Assembly: GCA_947685225.1 (NCBI GenBank)
Contig: CANTUV010000062.1
Coordinates: 16,822,501 to 16,886,500 of the forward strand
DNA: 64,000 bases
Source: Garcia nutans
Taxonomy: Eukaryota; Streptophyta; Magnoliopsida; Malpighiales; Euphorbiaceae
Direction: 5' to 3'
Of the stretch, positions 1-10,964 are shown piece after piece (the first letter of the stretch is position 1; every line of letters begins with the position of its first letter). Under the pieces are notes generated by a model. It saw only the letters and a program-made list of their open reading frames with translations. It searched no databases and was not told the DNA's origin. Both the position numbers and the translations under genes were made by a program.

Positions 1-20
1 GCATAAATGAGGATATTACA
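1..20 (-). repeat. Terminus of a TGTAATATCC-type LTR
   Basis: Positions 11-20 read GGATATTACA, the same terminus that closes the solo LTR at 1601-4604. Homology to Tat pol starts immediately after it, at about 21. I read this as the right end of a further minus-oriented LTR inserted in Tat copy A, with its body outside the window. Ten bases are weak evidence alone; the abrupt start of pol homology at the same point is what supports the call. Confidence 0.5.
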
Positions 21-1090
21 AAATTGGTTAAAGAAGAGGTCACCAAACAAATACAAGTGAAGTTCCTTGAAGTGATAGAATATCTAGATTGGCTAGCCAA
101 CATAGTACCTGTGCCAAAGAAAGATGGAAGAATAAGGGTCTATGTAGATTATAGAGATTTAAACAAGGCTTCCCCTAAAGATGATTTTCCTTTACCCCAT
201 ATAGATGTTCTCATTGATAGTGCAGCCTCTAGCATGCTACACTCATTTGTAGATGGATTTTCTGGATATAACCAAGTGTTAATGGCCCAAGAGGATAAAG
301 CCAAAACTGCTTTCATTACTACATGGGGTATATTTTGTTATAAGGTGATGTCGTTCGGCTTAAAGAATGCTGGAGCAACCTACCAAAGGATCGCCACCAC
401 ACTATTTCATGACATGATACACAAAGAAGTTGAAGTATATGTTGATGATATGATGGTGAAATCAGACATAAGGGAACAACACTTCCAAAACTTAGAATTA
501 TTCTTCGATAAAGCATTAAAATATAAGCTAAGATTAAACTCGAAGAAATGTGTGTTCGGTGTTACCTCAGGTAAATTATTGGGACATGGGATTGGTCCGA
601 ATGGCATTGAGATTGATCCTAACAAAGTTAAAGCAATCAGGGATATGCCAGCCCCTAAGACAAAGAGAGAAGTTCAAGGATTCATTGGTAAATTGCAATA
701 CATTAGCATATTCATAGCAAAGCTCACAATAATCTGTGAGCCTATCTTCAAATTGCTTAAAAAGAATCAGCCGGTCATATGGAATGAAGAGTGTCAAAAG
801 GCCTTTATGGGAATAAAAGAGTATTTGTTGAATCCACCTATTTTAAAACCACCTAAACCCGGAAGACCTCTGTTACTATACTTAGCAGTAGAAGAAGAGT
901 CAATAGGAGCCATGCTAGCCCAAGCAGATGAATCAGGGATTGAGCATGCAGTTTACTATTTGAGTAGAAAGCTCCTACCTTATGAAATTAAGTATAGTAT
1001 CATTGAAAAGACCTGTATAGCCGTGGTTTAGTCTTCTAAGAAGTTATAGTATTACTTTCAATCATATAGTGTGTAAGCAATTTCCAGGCC
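21..1090 (+). pseudogene. Tat-type Ty3/gypsy reverse transcriptase and RNase H, copy A (fragment)
   Basis: Reverse transcriptase copies retrotransposon RNA into cDNA in the cytoplasmic particle. A long open frame (24-1031) carries the fingers motif VDYRDLNKASPKDDFPLPHID, the FSGYNQ block, the catalytic YVDD (about residue 139), the thumb motif QGFIGKLQYIS, and the start of the RNase H region (LLLYLAVEEESIGAML, YYLSRKL). It matches copy B at 57.67-58.7 kb closely in the same orientation but begins abruptly at the RT. A TAG at 1029-1031, where copy B has TGG, and a TAA shortly after make it non-functional. It is more intact than copy B over the RT itself, which has CAA where B has TAA at three sites. 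Confidence 0.9.
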
Positions 1091-1097
1091 AGATCCA

Positions 1098-1586
1098 ATG
1101 AAGTACTTAAGGGAGACACCCTCTTTGATTGGGAAATATGGTTTCTGGTTGATAATATTAGAAGAATTTAAGATTGAATATGTAACCAGGAAAGCAATCA
1201 AAGGTAGAGTAGTGGCAGAATTCCTGGCCCAACAACCATTACCAGATAGTGAAGAGGTAATCTTGGAATTTCCAGATGAACATTTAAAGGCAATTGAAGT
1301 ACAAGGGTGGAAAATGTATTTTGATGGAGCAGTAAACAAGAAAGGAGCAGGTTTGGGAGTCATACTAGAATCGCCCGAAGGGGAACTTATCTCTTTAGCC
1401 AAAAAGTTGAAATTCAGGGCAACCAATAATATGGTGGAATACGAAGCTTGTATTTTTGGTTTGGAAACCCTAATGATTATGAAGGTAGATAAGGTGGAAG
1501 GTTTTTGGCGATTCATTGCTAGTAGTAAAACCATACAACCATTACCTGACCATGATGAAGAAGAACTTTAAGGAGTGTAGGTTTAT
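1098..1586 (+). pseudogene. Tat-type second (archaeal-like) RNase H, copy A (fragment)
   Basis: This segment continues the same reading frame. It shows the connection sequence (PMKYLRETPSLIGKYGFW), then WKMYFDGAVNKKGAGLGVIL, FRATNNMVEYEAC and GLETLM. These are the D and E motifs of the additional RNase H characteristic of the Tat lineage. Compared with copy B, about 45 nucleotides are missing near 1529, which removes the third acidic motif (GDSLLV). Homology stops at 1586 where an Athila LTR begins; copy B continues into a linker and integrase at the equivalent point. Confidence 0.8.
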
Positions 1587-1600
1587 TGTTGCGCTCTAAT

Positions 1601-4600
1601 TGTAACACTCTTATACCCTATATACGTATGATACATATTTTTAGCATATGTAAAATACGCATATACGGTACAAAAATGTCATAGACCAGTTTAATAAAAA
1701 CAATTTTCACATTTTTAATTTAAAATTTTAAATTCTAAATATATAAAAATATAATAGCATATAAATATTCTTTACTTATTATAAGAACCCAAAATAAATA
1801 ATATATACAAAAATCTCTGAAAAAAATTTGCTAGAGTTTTGCTGTATTTTGGACATCCCAAAATTTAGCAATTACTCAACCAGCAAAAAGAAAACACTCC
1901 CAATAATTTCCAATCACCCTCTCAACCATACTTCTCAATTTCACCAATTTTCTCAAACATTTATACATATAGATATATATAATTTAAAACACACTTACTC
2001 TCCCATTTCAAATACATTGACCCAAACATTCTTTATAATATACGATACGTAAAATTCAAAACATAATATATTATGCATAAAACTCAAAATGTACAATAAC
2101 ATAAAAATATATACATGTTGTTGGCAGTGTTTCTGATCTCGATAGCAACTCTATAAGCTCAACTACAAGTCTAGACCCGACCTGGTCTAGAAGAACTCTC
2201 TGGCTCAACTGGGTCTACCCTGTCACCTGTGCAATGGAAACAATCGTGCTAAGCTGAAGCCTAGTGGTACAAACTTTGATAATAATAATATAACTCAATG
2301 CAATACCAAATGCATAATGCATATAGATGTCACATCAATCCACTTTCTTATATTTTTTTTAAATATTTCATAAGCACAACTCATAACATTATATTACTCA
2401 ATTGTATCATAATTCATAATTCACATTAAAACAAAGACAAGCATGGGCCCAAAAAGGATCTAATATGCTATTCAAATTTTAGAGTTATTGCTTTGGTCCA
2501 TAATGACACCATGTGTCTAGCCACGTAGGCAATATATATATCCATGGATAATGTAATATCCCTAGTCTCTTAGACCTCAACCCGGCTAGACCCTTAGGCC
2601 CCAGTATCTTGGTCCTCAACCCGGCTAGACTGCTACAGTTTTTGAGGCTTACGAACCAGTCTTTTCACCCCAAAAACGTCATATTTATCAGCTGGCCTAG
2701 CTTACGACCCAGTCTTTTCACCATTCCAGCGTATAGCCCGTAGGCAATCATAGGCATGTCGCCAAACCTAGAACACTAAAAATTGAATAACATACTAGGC
2801 ACATAATTTATTCATATTTCTCATTATTAATCTCTTTCTCATTTTTACATATTCAATTTAGGCACATTGCCTTATTTTCATTTTTTTTTCTCACTTTTCT
2901 CATTTTTCACATCTTTCTCATTTTTCTCATTTTTAGCAATATCAATTCATTTCATTATTACACATATCTCATTTTTGTATTCACAACACATTACCCAATT
3001 ACTTTGGGTATTTTCACATAATATGCATATTTCACATGTTACACAAATTAGCCATTATCAATGGCTTTTCACAATGCATTTAACACATATATGACATTAC
3101 GAATGTCATAGCACATTATTCATACACAATCAATGAACCAAGTAGCTTAAGACATTTTCCAACCAAAATGTGTTAAGTCCAAATGTTATGCAAATATAAA
3201 TATCATATTCAAAGTTTGTGCATACCTCCACTAGCAACCCAAAGCAAGCTAAAAATAACCTTCAATCCAATCTTTCTAACTTGCCCTTCACCACTTGGAT
3301 GAAGCAAATCAACCTCCCTCAATGCCTAAACCAAATGTGATAGCAAATAATCATTTAGTATCACATTTAATGGCATTTCCAGCATTAAATCATAATTACA
3401 CATCACTCCTACAAATTTTCAAAAATTTAGCCTTTCCTTACTTCAACATTGGAATTCCATTCTACTACAATTAAATTAGTGTTTTAAGTTTATTTATATT
3501 ATTAAAAACATATTTTAATACATGTAAATCATTTACATTATAAAAATACACTCTTATACACAAAATCCCAAAAATGGCATAACCTTCCCCCATTGAAGGT
3601 TTTCCATTCCAGCACAATCCATTACTCATTCCAAGCTTATATTCATCACTTTTAACACTAAACAACATGCTTAAACAAATAAAATCACACAATTCAACCA
3701 CTTTAGAAAATCACTTTTTCAAAACCCTAAATCTCCACTTCCATTCTCAAACTCCAACCCAACACCACCAAATCCAATATTTGACTTTAAAATACTTGTT
3801 TATGAATCAAAACAACTCATTTGGAATCAATTTGCACAATTAAAATTCATGTTTTCAAAACCCCAAAAATCCATAACCCTAAATTCTCTCTCTTCACCAT
3901 TCTTTAACCAAACTCCATCATATCTTCAATCTAACCTTAGAATCATTGTTAACTACCCCAAATAAAATCATACACACCAATTCCAACAATTATAACATCT
4001 TACATAAAAATTCAAATTCTCACATAATCTAAATTTCCAAGGAATTCAAAGAAAAGAGGTGGAAACTTACAAATTTTGGTGGAAATCACCAAAAATCCAC
4101 TTGAAACTTATTAATTCCTTCAATTTATGGAGTATGGAAGAAGCAAAATCCTTGGTCTTAAAACATCCATGGAAGCCACATTCTTGAGAAGAAGATGAAG
4201 AAGAAGAAGAAGACTTTTAATATTCTTTCCTTTTCATCTTTTTTTTTTAACCACATATATATATATTAAAATAATTTAATATTTAATTATTTAATTATTT
4301 TTTTTAATAAATTAAAAAGTCCTAATTTCCCTCTTCCATTCAAAATTAATTTTTTTTGAATTATTTTATTAATTTTGAATTTATAAGATTTAATTACCAA
4401 AATACCATTTTCTTTTAAAAAGTGTTGACTTTTATATATGTTATGTATATTTTGCATATATATTATATATATATTCCACTTTTTTATTTAAAATCCCTTC
4501 ATTTTTCATTTAAAACTATTAATTTAATTTATCCTTTTAAATTATAATTTATTTTATCAAATTTTTCAAAAATTAAAAATTTTTAAAAATTTTTGGATAT

Positions 4601-4604
4601 TACA
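1601..4604 (-). mobile_element. Solo LTR, TGTAATATCC family, copy 1
   Basis: On the minus strand it begins TGTAATATCC and ends GAGTGTTACA. A perfect 5-bp duplication CTAAT lies on both sides (1596-1600 and 4605-4609). It is about 3.0 kb, AT-rich, and has no credible coding sequence. It shares an internal block with the copy at 15147-17671: a minus-strand motif of CACAGGTGAC type followed by GGTCTAG repeats, and near the other end a box TTCGTTAGAGTTTT-like. The long LTR with TGTAA...TTACA ends resembles LTRs of the Tekay/Del chromovirus lineage; that assignment is inference, since no internal coding region is present. It inserted 15 bp inside the Athila LTR, so it is younger than the Athila insertion. 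Confidence 0.8.
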
Positions 4605-5659
4605 CTAATAAACACTACTAAAGCCACACTCGCAAGTATACGAGGCTGTTGTAGTATTTTGGTGAACACCTCAAGGTCGTCTCACAAGGAAGCTAGATAG
4701 GCTAATTATTTATCAAATCATAATGAAAAAATTATTAATTAGTAGTTTTTGATTTATAAGATTGAATTGCTGAACAACTAATGAAAACAGAAATGAATTG
4801 AATTTATAGCAATGAAAGGAAACGAAACAAGGATATTGATTCACTTAATAGAAAAGCCTAGGTTTGCACTTCTCTACTAACTTATATGTATGAATGGCTA
4901 TTCCTTCAACTGATTTAATTTCAAAGATCGGATTTCAAGCAACTTAATTAATCAAATCAAGGAAATAAGCTCTCGCATTCAAACCTCTTTCAATTAATCT
5001 TATTACAATCAAAATGATCATTTCCTTAGGTTTATATTTCTAATTCACCTAAGTCCCTAATTGAATTATTCCAGTATTAGACTTCATTTCTCAATCCTTC
5101 ATCTAAATACCTAAAACACATAATTGGTGGCCAATCAACTATATATTAGCATTAATCCATTCAATTAAGGATAAAAGAAATAAATCAATTAAGAGAAATA
5201 ACCATTTCATACAATCATAGTAGATCCATACAAACCCTAGACTAGATCAAAATTAGTTCATAGTAATGCTATCAAACAAATTCATCTCATTAAAATTTAA
5301 AGAAATCAATTTAGACATCATAGTATTCATAAACAAAATTTCAATGAAACTTAAGAAATAGAGTTTAAGAACAAAACCCAATTACAATCTTCCTTTGCTT
5401 CTGAAGAATCTCTTGCTCAGATTTGTGCTAAAAGAATAATGTAATGGCTGGAACTAATTTAATCTAGAGTGTTTGGATGAAAGTGAAATCAATTTCTAGA
5501 GAAAAATAAAGAACAGTTGAAAGTTGTGTATAGAACGGCTGAAGAAAGTGTGTCCAACGGCTGATGAAGAAGAAGTCCTTCCCCCTTGCCCTAATTCTTC
5601 TATTTATACAAATCCCTTGCTAAAAATCCGGCATCTTTTCTTTCTTTGGTCTCATAGAG

Positions 5660-6071
5660 TGACACGGCCACTGGCTTGGCCTTGTCACCAGGGTGTGTCA
5701 TCTTCTGTTTCTCCTTTGGTCTTCTTTATTCTTTGAAGATGAGATTGACACGGCCAAGCTCCTGGCTGTGTCATGTGACACGGCCAGTGGCTTGGCCGTG
5801 TCTCCTGGGTGTGTCAGCTTCTGTGTCTTTTCTTTGGTTCTTCTTTGTTCTTGGCTTAGGATGGGACACGGCCAAGCTTGTGGCCGTGTCATGTGACACG
5901 GCCAGTGGCTTGGCCGTGTCGCCTGCCAGCGTTAGCTTCTGCCAAATTTTCCTTTCTTTCTTGGTTTCTTTGGTTTTGCCCTTTTGGTGAGACACGGCCT
6001 ACCCGTGTCATGATCTGCCAAAAAATTTCCTTGAGGTGACACGGCCAAGCTTGATTTGGCTTGGCCATGTC
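5660..6071. repeat. Cluster of GACACGGCC hairpins in Athila LTR
   Basis: About six imperfect inverted repeats are spaced by pyrimidine-rich stretches (TTCTTTCTTTGG type). Each has the form gACACGGCC, a short loop containing AGTGGC or AAGC, then GGCCGTGTc. The first unit spans about 5660-5689 and the last 6037-6071. Open frames here, translating to repeats of DTAKPLAVS, are by-products of the repeat and not genes. Confidence 0.85.
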
Positions 6072-6238
6072 TTGCTTGATTCATGCTCCTCTTTCTTTGT
6101 TTTGATCTTCCAAGGGGGGTTTTTGCACTTTAACCTAAAACAAACACTTAAAACAAACTTTAAACAAGAATCAAATGAAACATTAACCAAAAACACATAA
6201 ACATCATACTAAAAACTAGTATAAAAATGATCTAAACA

Positions 6239-7977
6239 CTAGGATAAATCAAAACTACCAAAATGCATGAAATCACTAAATAAACAGATTAAAACTAACA
6301 AAATGCATGAAGAAAACAATAATTGTCATAATAAATAAATAGCAATTTTATGACTAAAACTAATAAAACAACTACTCCACACTTAAAACTTTGCTTGTCC
6401 TCAAGCAAATTTACAAAGAATAAATTAAAAACTCAATTAACCTTAACTATAATTCAAGTATATAAGATGAAATCCTTTAATACTCAGCAATAAATAAATG
6501 CAATTTACTTCAATCAAGATTTTCTTAACTCATTCATTAATTCAAACATAACAAATCTCATCTCTCATCTAAGTGTTTCTCTCAATTTCAAAGGTTAATT
6601 CACTCAAACCAATCATGACTGCATACTGCCATAAACTTGCTTAATTATCCAATCTCTCTCGCTGATTTTTCTCAAGAAGTAATCCGAAGGTCTTTTCGTT
6701 CGGATGTAATGGGGCTAAGGTGAAGGTGTGAGAAAAGACATTTAAGTTGGAACATCAAGAAATGGAGTATCTAAATTAGACAATAATCTTGCGTAGAAAC
6801 TTGTAACTCCCTCAAATGGCATATTCACCAACCCTTGATAGTCTCACATACTTGCATACTTAAAGAAAAGTAAATGAGTCGAAATTCCTCTTTGATGACT
6901 AATGCTAGAAAATATATGAATTTTGTATATATATATCTTTTCTTTTTTATTTTTATTTCTTATATATTTTTTTATATACATACAAAATATAAAATTGCAT
7001 TGAACATCTAGCTCAATTGTAGAAAAAAAGAATAATCGACTCTTAGTCAAATACAATCTGCAAAGTATGCTTTTCAGCCCCAAATCTTACTAAAACAACA
7101 CTATTTTAATTTTTTTTATTTTTTTAATGCTTTGTTTACCCCACACTTATCAATTAAACCACTCCTATTGTCATATCATAAGAAACTCCATTCCTTAATG
7201 AAGGTATGATAATAATAGAAAAATGTTGAGTTGTGAACTGTGTTGATTAATCAAGAAAAGGTTAAAGGCTCAACTTGGCTCACTAAGGAATTCACAATTA
7301 AGGGAGGTCTTTTTAAGCTAAAGGGGGTAATCCTAATTTGCCTTCATCATTTTAAAACTTGAAATGAAATCATAATGTGAGTTCAATTAGTATGCAAAAG
7401 CAAGCTCTAGAGATGCAAAATCATGAAGGTGCACACTTAAGAAAAGAAAATTGATTGACAATAATATTCAATCTATAAGGCTCAAAACTCACAAAGGGTG
7501 AGTTCTCAAAGATTTATATGTCATGAATTGTAGAATGTGAAAATTGATCCTGAATGAATTCAAATGCTAATCTCTATGTTGATACTAAAGGCTCAAATGT
7601 GATGCTAGAATTACAGAAAAGTAACAATTATTCCATGAAAAACGCATAATATAACACACAAAGAAAAATAAAACAAAAATTAAAGGAAAGCTTAAATATT
7701 ACCCCACACTTATGAGTTACATTGTCCTCAATGGAAACAAGGATAATAAAGAAAAAGAGTTAAGGTACAACCTGTTTTCCATCATTCCCTTGTGAGGCAA
7801 ACGCTACCTTTTCACCCACAAACATCAATTGTTCAGGAACAAAATAAAATATATATAAAATAACAAAAATATAAAGTGTTAACATTAAAAACAATAATGA
7901 AAAATAACAACGAAAATATGCAATAACTAAAAACAAGAAAGTAAGAAATTTTCTCAAAAGGTTAGAGCCAATTTGAT
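6239..7977 (-). other. Athila 3' non-coding region between LTR and extra ORF
   Basis: About 1.7 kb of AT-rich DNA without a credible gene. It carries a recurrent box on the plus strand, (A/T)CCACACTTA followed by TTGTCCTCAA, at about 6372-6410 and 7700-7735, and the first half alone near 7137. On the minus strand this reads TAAGTGTGGGG, which resembles a polypurine tract. None lies directly against the LTR boundary at 6238. Confidence 0.55.
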
Positions 7978-9056
7978 CTATGGTGATGGAGGATGTGATG
8001 ATGATGCAACTGAAGGATGGAGGCTCAGAATCTTAGCAAGGTTGCTATTGATTTTGTCCAACTGTTGCAAGACTGCAGCATGGTTACGATCGACCTTGCT
8101 TTCCAGTGCTTCTATCCTATTAATGATCTCCTGATTGTCTGGGACTGGAGTATCTTCATCCAAATCAAGAGAATCCGAGTCGGACTCCTCATGGACTCGT
8201 GTTCTCTTTTGCCGGCCCCCCGGTGCATCTGGCTCAACTGAAGCCATCACATAGGCCCCTCCTCTTTTATAACCATATGCATCTTCTCAAGTGTGGCTAG
8301 ATCTAACGAATCATTACCTGAGATTCTAGTCATATGGCAGTTGGTCGGGTCAAAACCATCTAGAAGGGCTATCGCTAAAGTGGTGACCAATCCTCCAATA
8401 TAAATGGCACCCTTCTTTTTATTCGCCACATTGTCAAAAACATCGGCCAACCAATAGCCGGCACTAACGGGTATGGCATTACTAGCACAGTCTAAGAAAA
8501 AGAGTTCGCTTATTTCCACAACACCTGTGTTCTCCTTCCGTGTAAAAAACCCACAAGACATAAAGTGATGTAAATATCTTAGAGTAGGATTACTCAATTT
8601 TGTTGCCTTGGCCGATTTGGCCACATATGTTCCCGAGCCCAGTGCTCCCCATGCAAATTGCTGTTTAAAACCCTTATGTATAGATTTTTTCCCTTGTTGA
8701 TGGAAACCAAAGATAGCGTTCAATTGCTCAATACTAATAACACATGGTTTCCCAAGCAATTTAAAATTTAACTTATTGCAAATTTTCTGTTCATCTCTTT
8801 CAACCTTAAGCGAGGTTAAAAATTCCATGGTAAGCTCTTGAAATTGCAAAGGTTTAAAGGAAACTAATATCTCCCATCCAAGGTTTTGAACATGGCTATA
8901 AAAATTATCCTTAATATGAAGAGCATTAAGGGATTCTTCGCTTACATACCTCGTTGGAAAGAAACCCCTAGCTAGAAGAGTCGCTCTCCTTGAAGATGAT
9001 GAAGATGAAGCTGGAGCTGAAGTTGGAGGTTACCTCCTCTTGTGGTGGGACACCAT
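7978..9056 (-). pseudogene. Athila-type extra ORF (ATHILA ORF1 / plant transposon protein domain)
   Basis: This ORF lies downstream of integrase, in the position where Athila elements carry an additional (envelope-position) gene of unclear function. The minus-strand frame starts with ATG at 9054-9056, has a Ser/Ala-rich N-terminus, then a globular part (8849-8247) with KLLGKPCVISIEQLNAIFG and NPTLRYLHHFMSCGFF. These fit the ATHILA ORF-1 family pattern (aromatic-rich, NPxLRYxH). The C-terminal piece (8250-7978) is acidic/serine-rich with a heptad-like helix (IEALESKVDRNHAAVLQQLD) suggesting a coiled coil. One in-frame TAA near 9032 and one frameshift near 8250-8262 break it. No signal peptide or transmembrane helix is apparent. 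The family call is moderate; function is unknown. Confidence 0.65.
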
Positions 9057-9853
9057 CTTTGTTCTAGTCATATTGATAGTTTTGGTGAAAATTGAAGCTT
9101 GAACGGATTTAATTGGTTTTTGATGAGAAAAGAAGAAGATTGAATGGGTTTAATTTGGTTTTGGTTAAGAAAAATGGAGAATTTAGTGGGATTTTGGAGC
9201 TTTTAGAAAATGATCATGGAGGTTTTAGAGAGAGGGAGCCGAGAGAGAGAGAAAGGAAAAAGACAGCTAGGGATTTAAAATGAAAGAAAAGGGGCTGAAA
9301 TCGTGTTTTTAGGCTTGAAAATAAAGGTAACACGACCAAGCTTGGTTTAGCTTGGCCGTGTCTGAAACTTTTGGAGGGACACGGCCAGTGGATTGGTCGT
9401 ATCCCTTGAACGTGTTTGCTACTGTGAAAGAAAAAATTGCAAGACAAAGAAAGGAACATGGGCATAAGCTTGGCTGTGTCTATGTGACACGGCCAATAAC
9501 ACAGCCAAGCCTTTTGGCCATGTCTGAGCCTGTGTATTTAGGGCTTGCTTGACATGGCCAGTGGCTTGGCCATGTCAAGTGGCAGTGTCCTTCACTGTCA
9601 TTTTGTTTTTTTTAATATGGTTTATTTGTGTCACCAAATCTAAAAGAAATGCAATCTTCTTCCTTGCTTAACCCTGAAACACATTAAAATAAAATAAAAA
9701 CCGATCAAAGCACCCATTCCATTTTATTTAAACCAAACATGAAATTAAAATTGCTAAATATGAAATTGTAACTATGAAAAAAAATGCAAACCGATGGGTT
9801 TCCTCCCATTTAGCGCTTCTTTAATGTCGTGTAGCTGGACATTATTGCAAGAA
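9057..9853 (-). other. Athila spacer between integrase and extra ORF, with hairpins
   Basis: Non-coding, about 800 bp. The part at 9057-9300 on the minus strand leads into the extra ORF. The part at 9600-9853 is AT-rich and includes TTTAGCGCTTCTTTAATGTCG beside the integrase end. In between sits a hairpin cluster listed separately. Confidence 0.5.
9329..9579. repeat. GACACGGCC hairpins inside the Athila internal region
   Basis: At least four imperfect inverted repeats of the LTR hairpin type: 9329-9362 (AACACGACCAAGC...GCTTGGCCGTGT), about 9378-9402, about 9470-9525, and 9550-9577 (GACATGGCC...GGCCATGTC). They lie outside any LTR, upstream of the extra ORF. Several units carry compensatory changes (CATGGCC paired with GGCCATG), which would keep the stem paired. 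Confidence 0.8.
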
Positions 9854-10960
9854 TTAAGGATCGTAGATCAAAGTACTATCGACGATCCTTACTTCTTGGA
9901 ACCCCTCATTATATGGTTTAACTCTCTGTCCATTTACTTTAAATGTTTCATTCATTTGAGAGTTAAGTAATTCTATAGCACCGGAAGGATATACTTGAGT
10001 TATCTCGAAAGGACCGCTCCATTGAGACTTGAGTTTTCCTGGAAACAGTCGGAGATGAGAATTGAAAAGCAAAATCTTCATACCTGGGCTCAATGTCTTT
10101 CGTACTAAAATTATGTCATGAAGTGCTTTAGTACGGTCCTTATAAATTCTCGAACTCTCATATGCCTCATTCCTTAGTTCATCTAACTCCAAAATTTGCA
10201 GAAAACATTCTCTCTTTGCCTTGTCCAAATCTAAATTCAGAGTCTTAATTGCCCAATACCCCTTGTGCTCTAACTCCACTGGTAAATGACAAGCCTTACC
10301 GAAAACCAATCGATATGGACTCATACCCAAGGGAGTCTTGAAAGCAGTTCGATATGCCCACAATGCGTCATTCAATCTACTTGCTCAATCCTTCCTTGAT
10401 GAGTTGACTGTTTTTTCCAGAATTTCTTTGATTTGCTTGTTGGATGTCTCAACTTGTCCTGAAGTCTGTGGATGATATGGGGTAGCCACTTTGTGTTTCA
10501 CACCCGACTTGTGCATTAACTTCTCAAAAATTTTGATGCAAAAATGACTTCTCCCATCACTGACTATCACTCTTGGCATGCCAAATCTGCTAAGAATGTA
10601 TTCCTTCACAAATTTAACAACCACAATAGCATCATTAGTTCGGGTGGGGATTTCCTCCACCCATTTTGAAACATAATCAACAGCAACTAAAATGTACTCA
10701 TAACCAAAAGATTTGGGAAAAGGACCCATGAAGTCTATTCCTCAAACATCAAACAGTTCAACCATAATATAAGATTGAAGGGGCATTTCATTCCTCCTCC
10801 CAATATTACCTACTCTTTGACAGTGGTCACAATGCTTACAATATTCTTGAGCATCTTTGAATAGGGTAGGCCAATAAATCCACTTTGAAGCACTTTTTCA
10901 GCAGTCTTCTCTCTCCAAAATGACCACCGTAGTGAAGGTCATGACAAAATTGAAGAACAC
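9854..10960 (-). pseudogene. Athila-type integrase
   Basis: The integrase inserts the cDNA into the chromosome. Read on the minus strand: the HHCC zinc-binding part (HDLHYGGHFG, then CKHCDHCQR) at about 10950-10810, disrupted; the catalytic core at 10750-10385 with GIDFMGPFP (first D), VIVSDGRSHF (second D) and SGQVETSNKQIK (E); then the C-terminal part at 10375-9854 (LNDALWAYRTAFKTPLGMSPY, GKLKSQWSGPFEI, VNGQRVKPY). TGA codons at the W of VWGID (near 10740) and at the W after SSRKD (near 10385) interrupt the frame, both consistent with TGG to TGA changes. Confidence 0.88.
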
Positions 10961-10964
10961 TCAG

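Larger units (their letters stand above)
1587..6238 (-). repeat. 3' LTR of Athila-type element, interrupted
   Basis: The LTR consists of 1587-1600 (TGTTGCGCTC...) plus 4610-6238 (...TCTAAACA), split by the solo LTR at 1601-4604. Removing the insertion and one CTAAT duplication restores continuous homology with the solo LTR at 60599-62780, which has the same termini and the same GCAAGTATACGAGG box just inside the end. The restored LTR is about 1.64 kb, against 2.18 kb for the solo copy. It contains a cluster of GACACGGCC hairpins. The flanking 1582-1586 (TTTAT) would be the target duplication, but no matching copy follows the other end at 14000. Confidence 0.8.

Noticed and set aside
1828..3701. 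Small frames of 70-76 codons in solo LTR copy 1
   Set aside because: AT-rich sequence with Phe/Ser/His-rich translations, not conserved in copies 2 and 3.
5676..5995. Several overlapping open frames on both strands (DTAKPLAVS-like repeats)
   Set aside because: They are translations of the hairpin array; frames open on both strands at once and encode only the repeat. The same applies at 13441-13822, 52037-52246 and 61937-62652.
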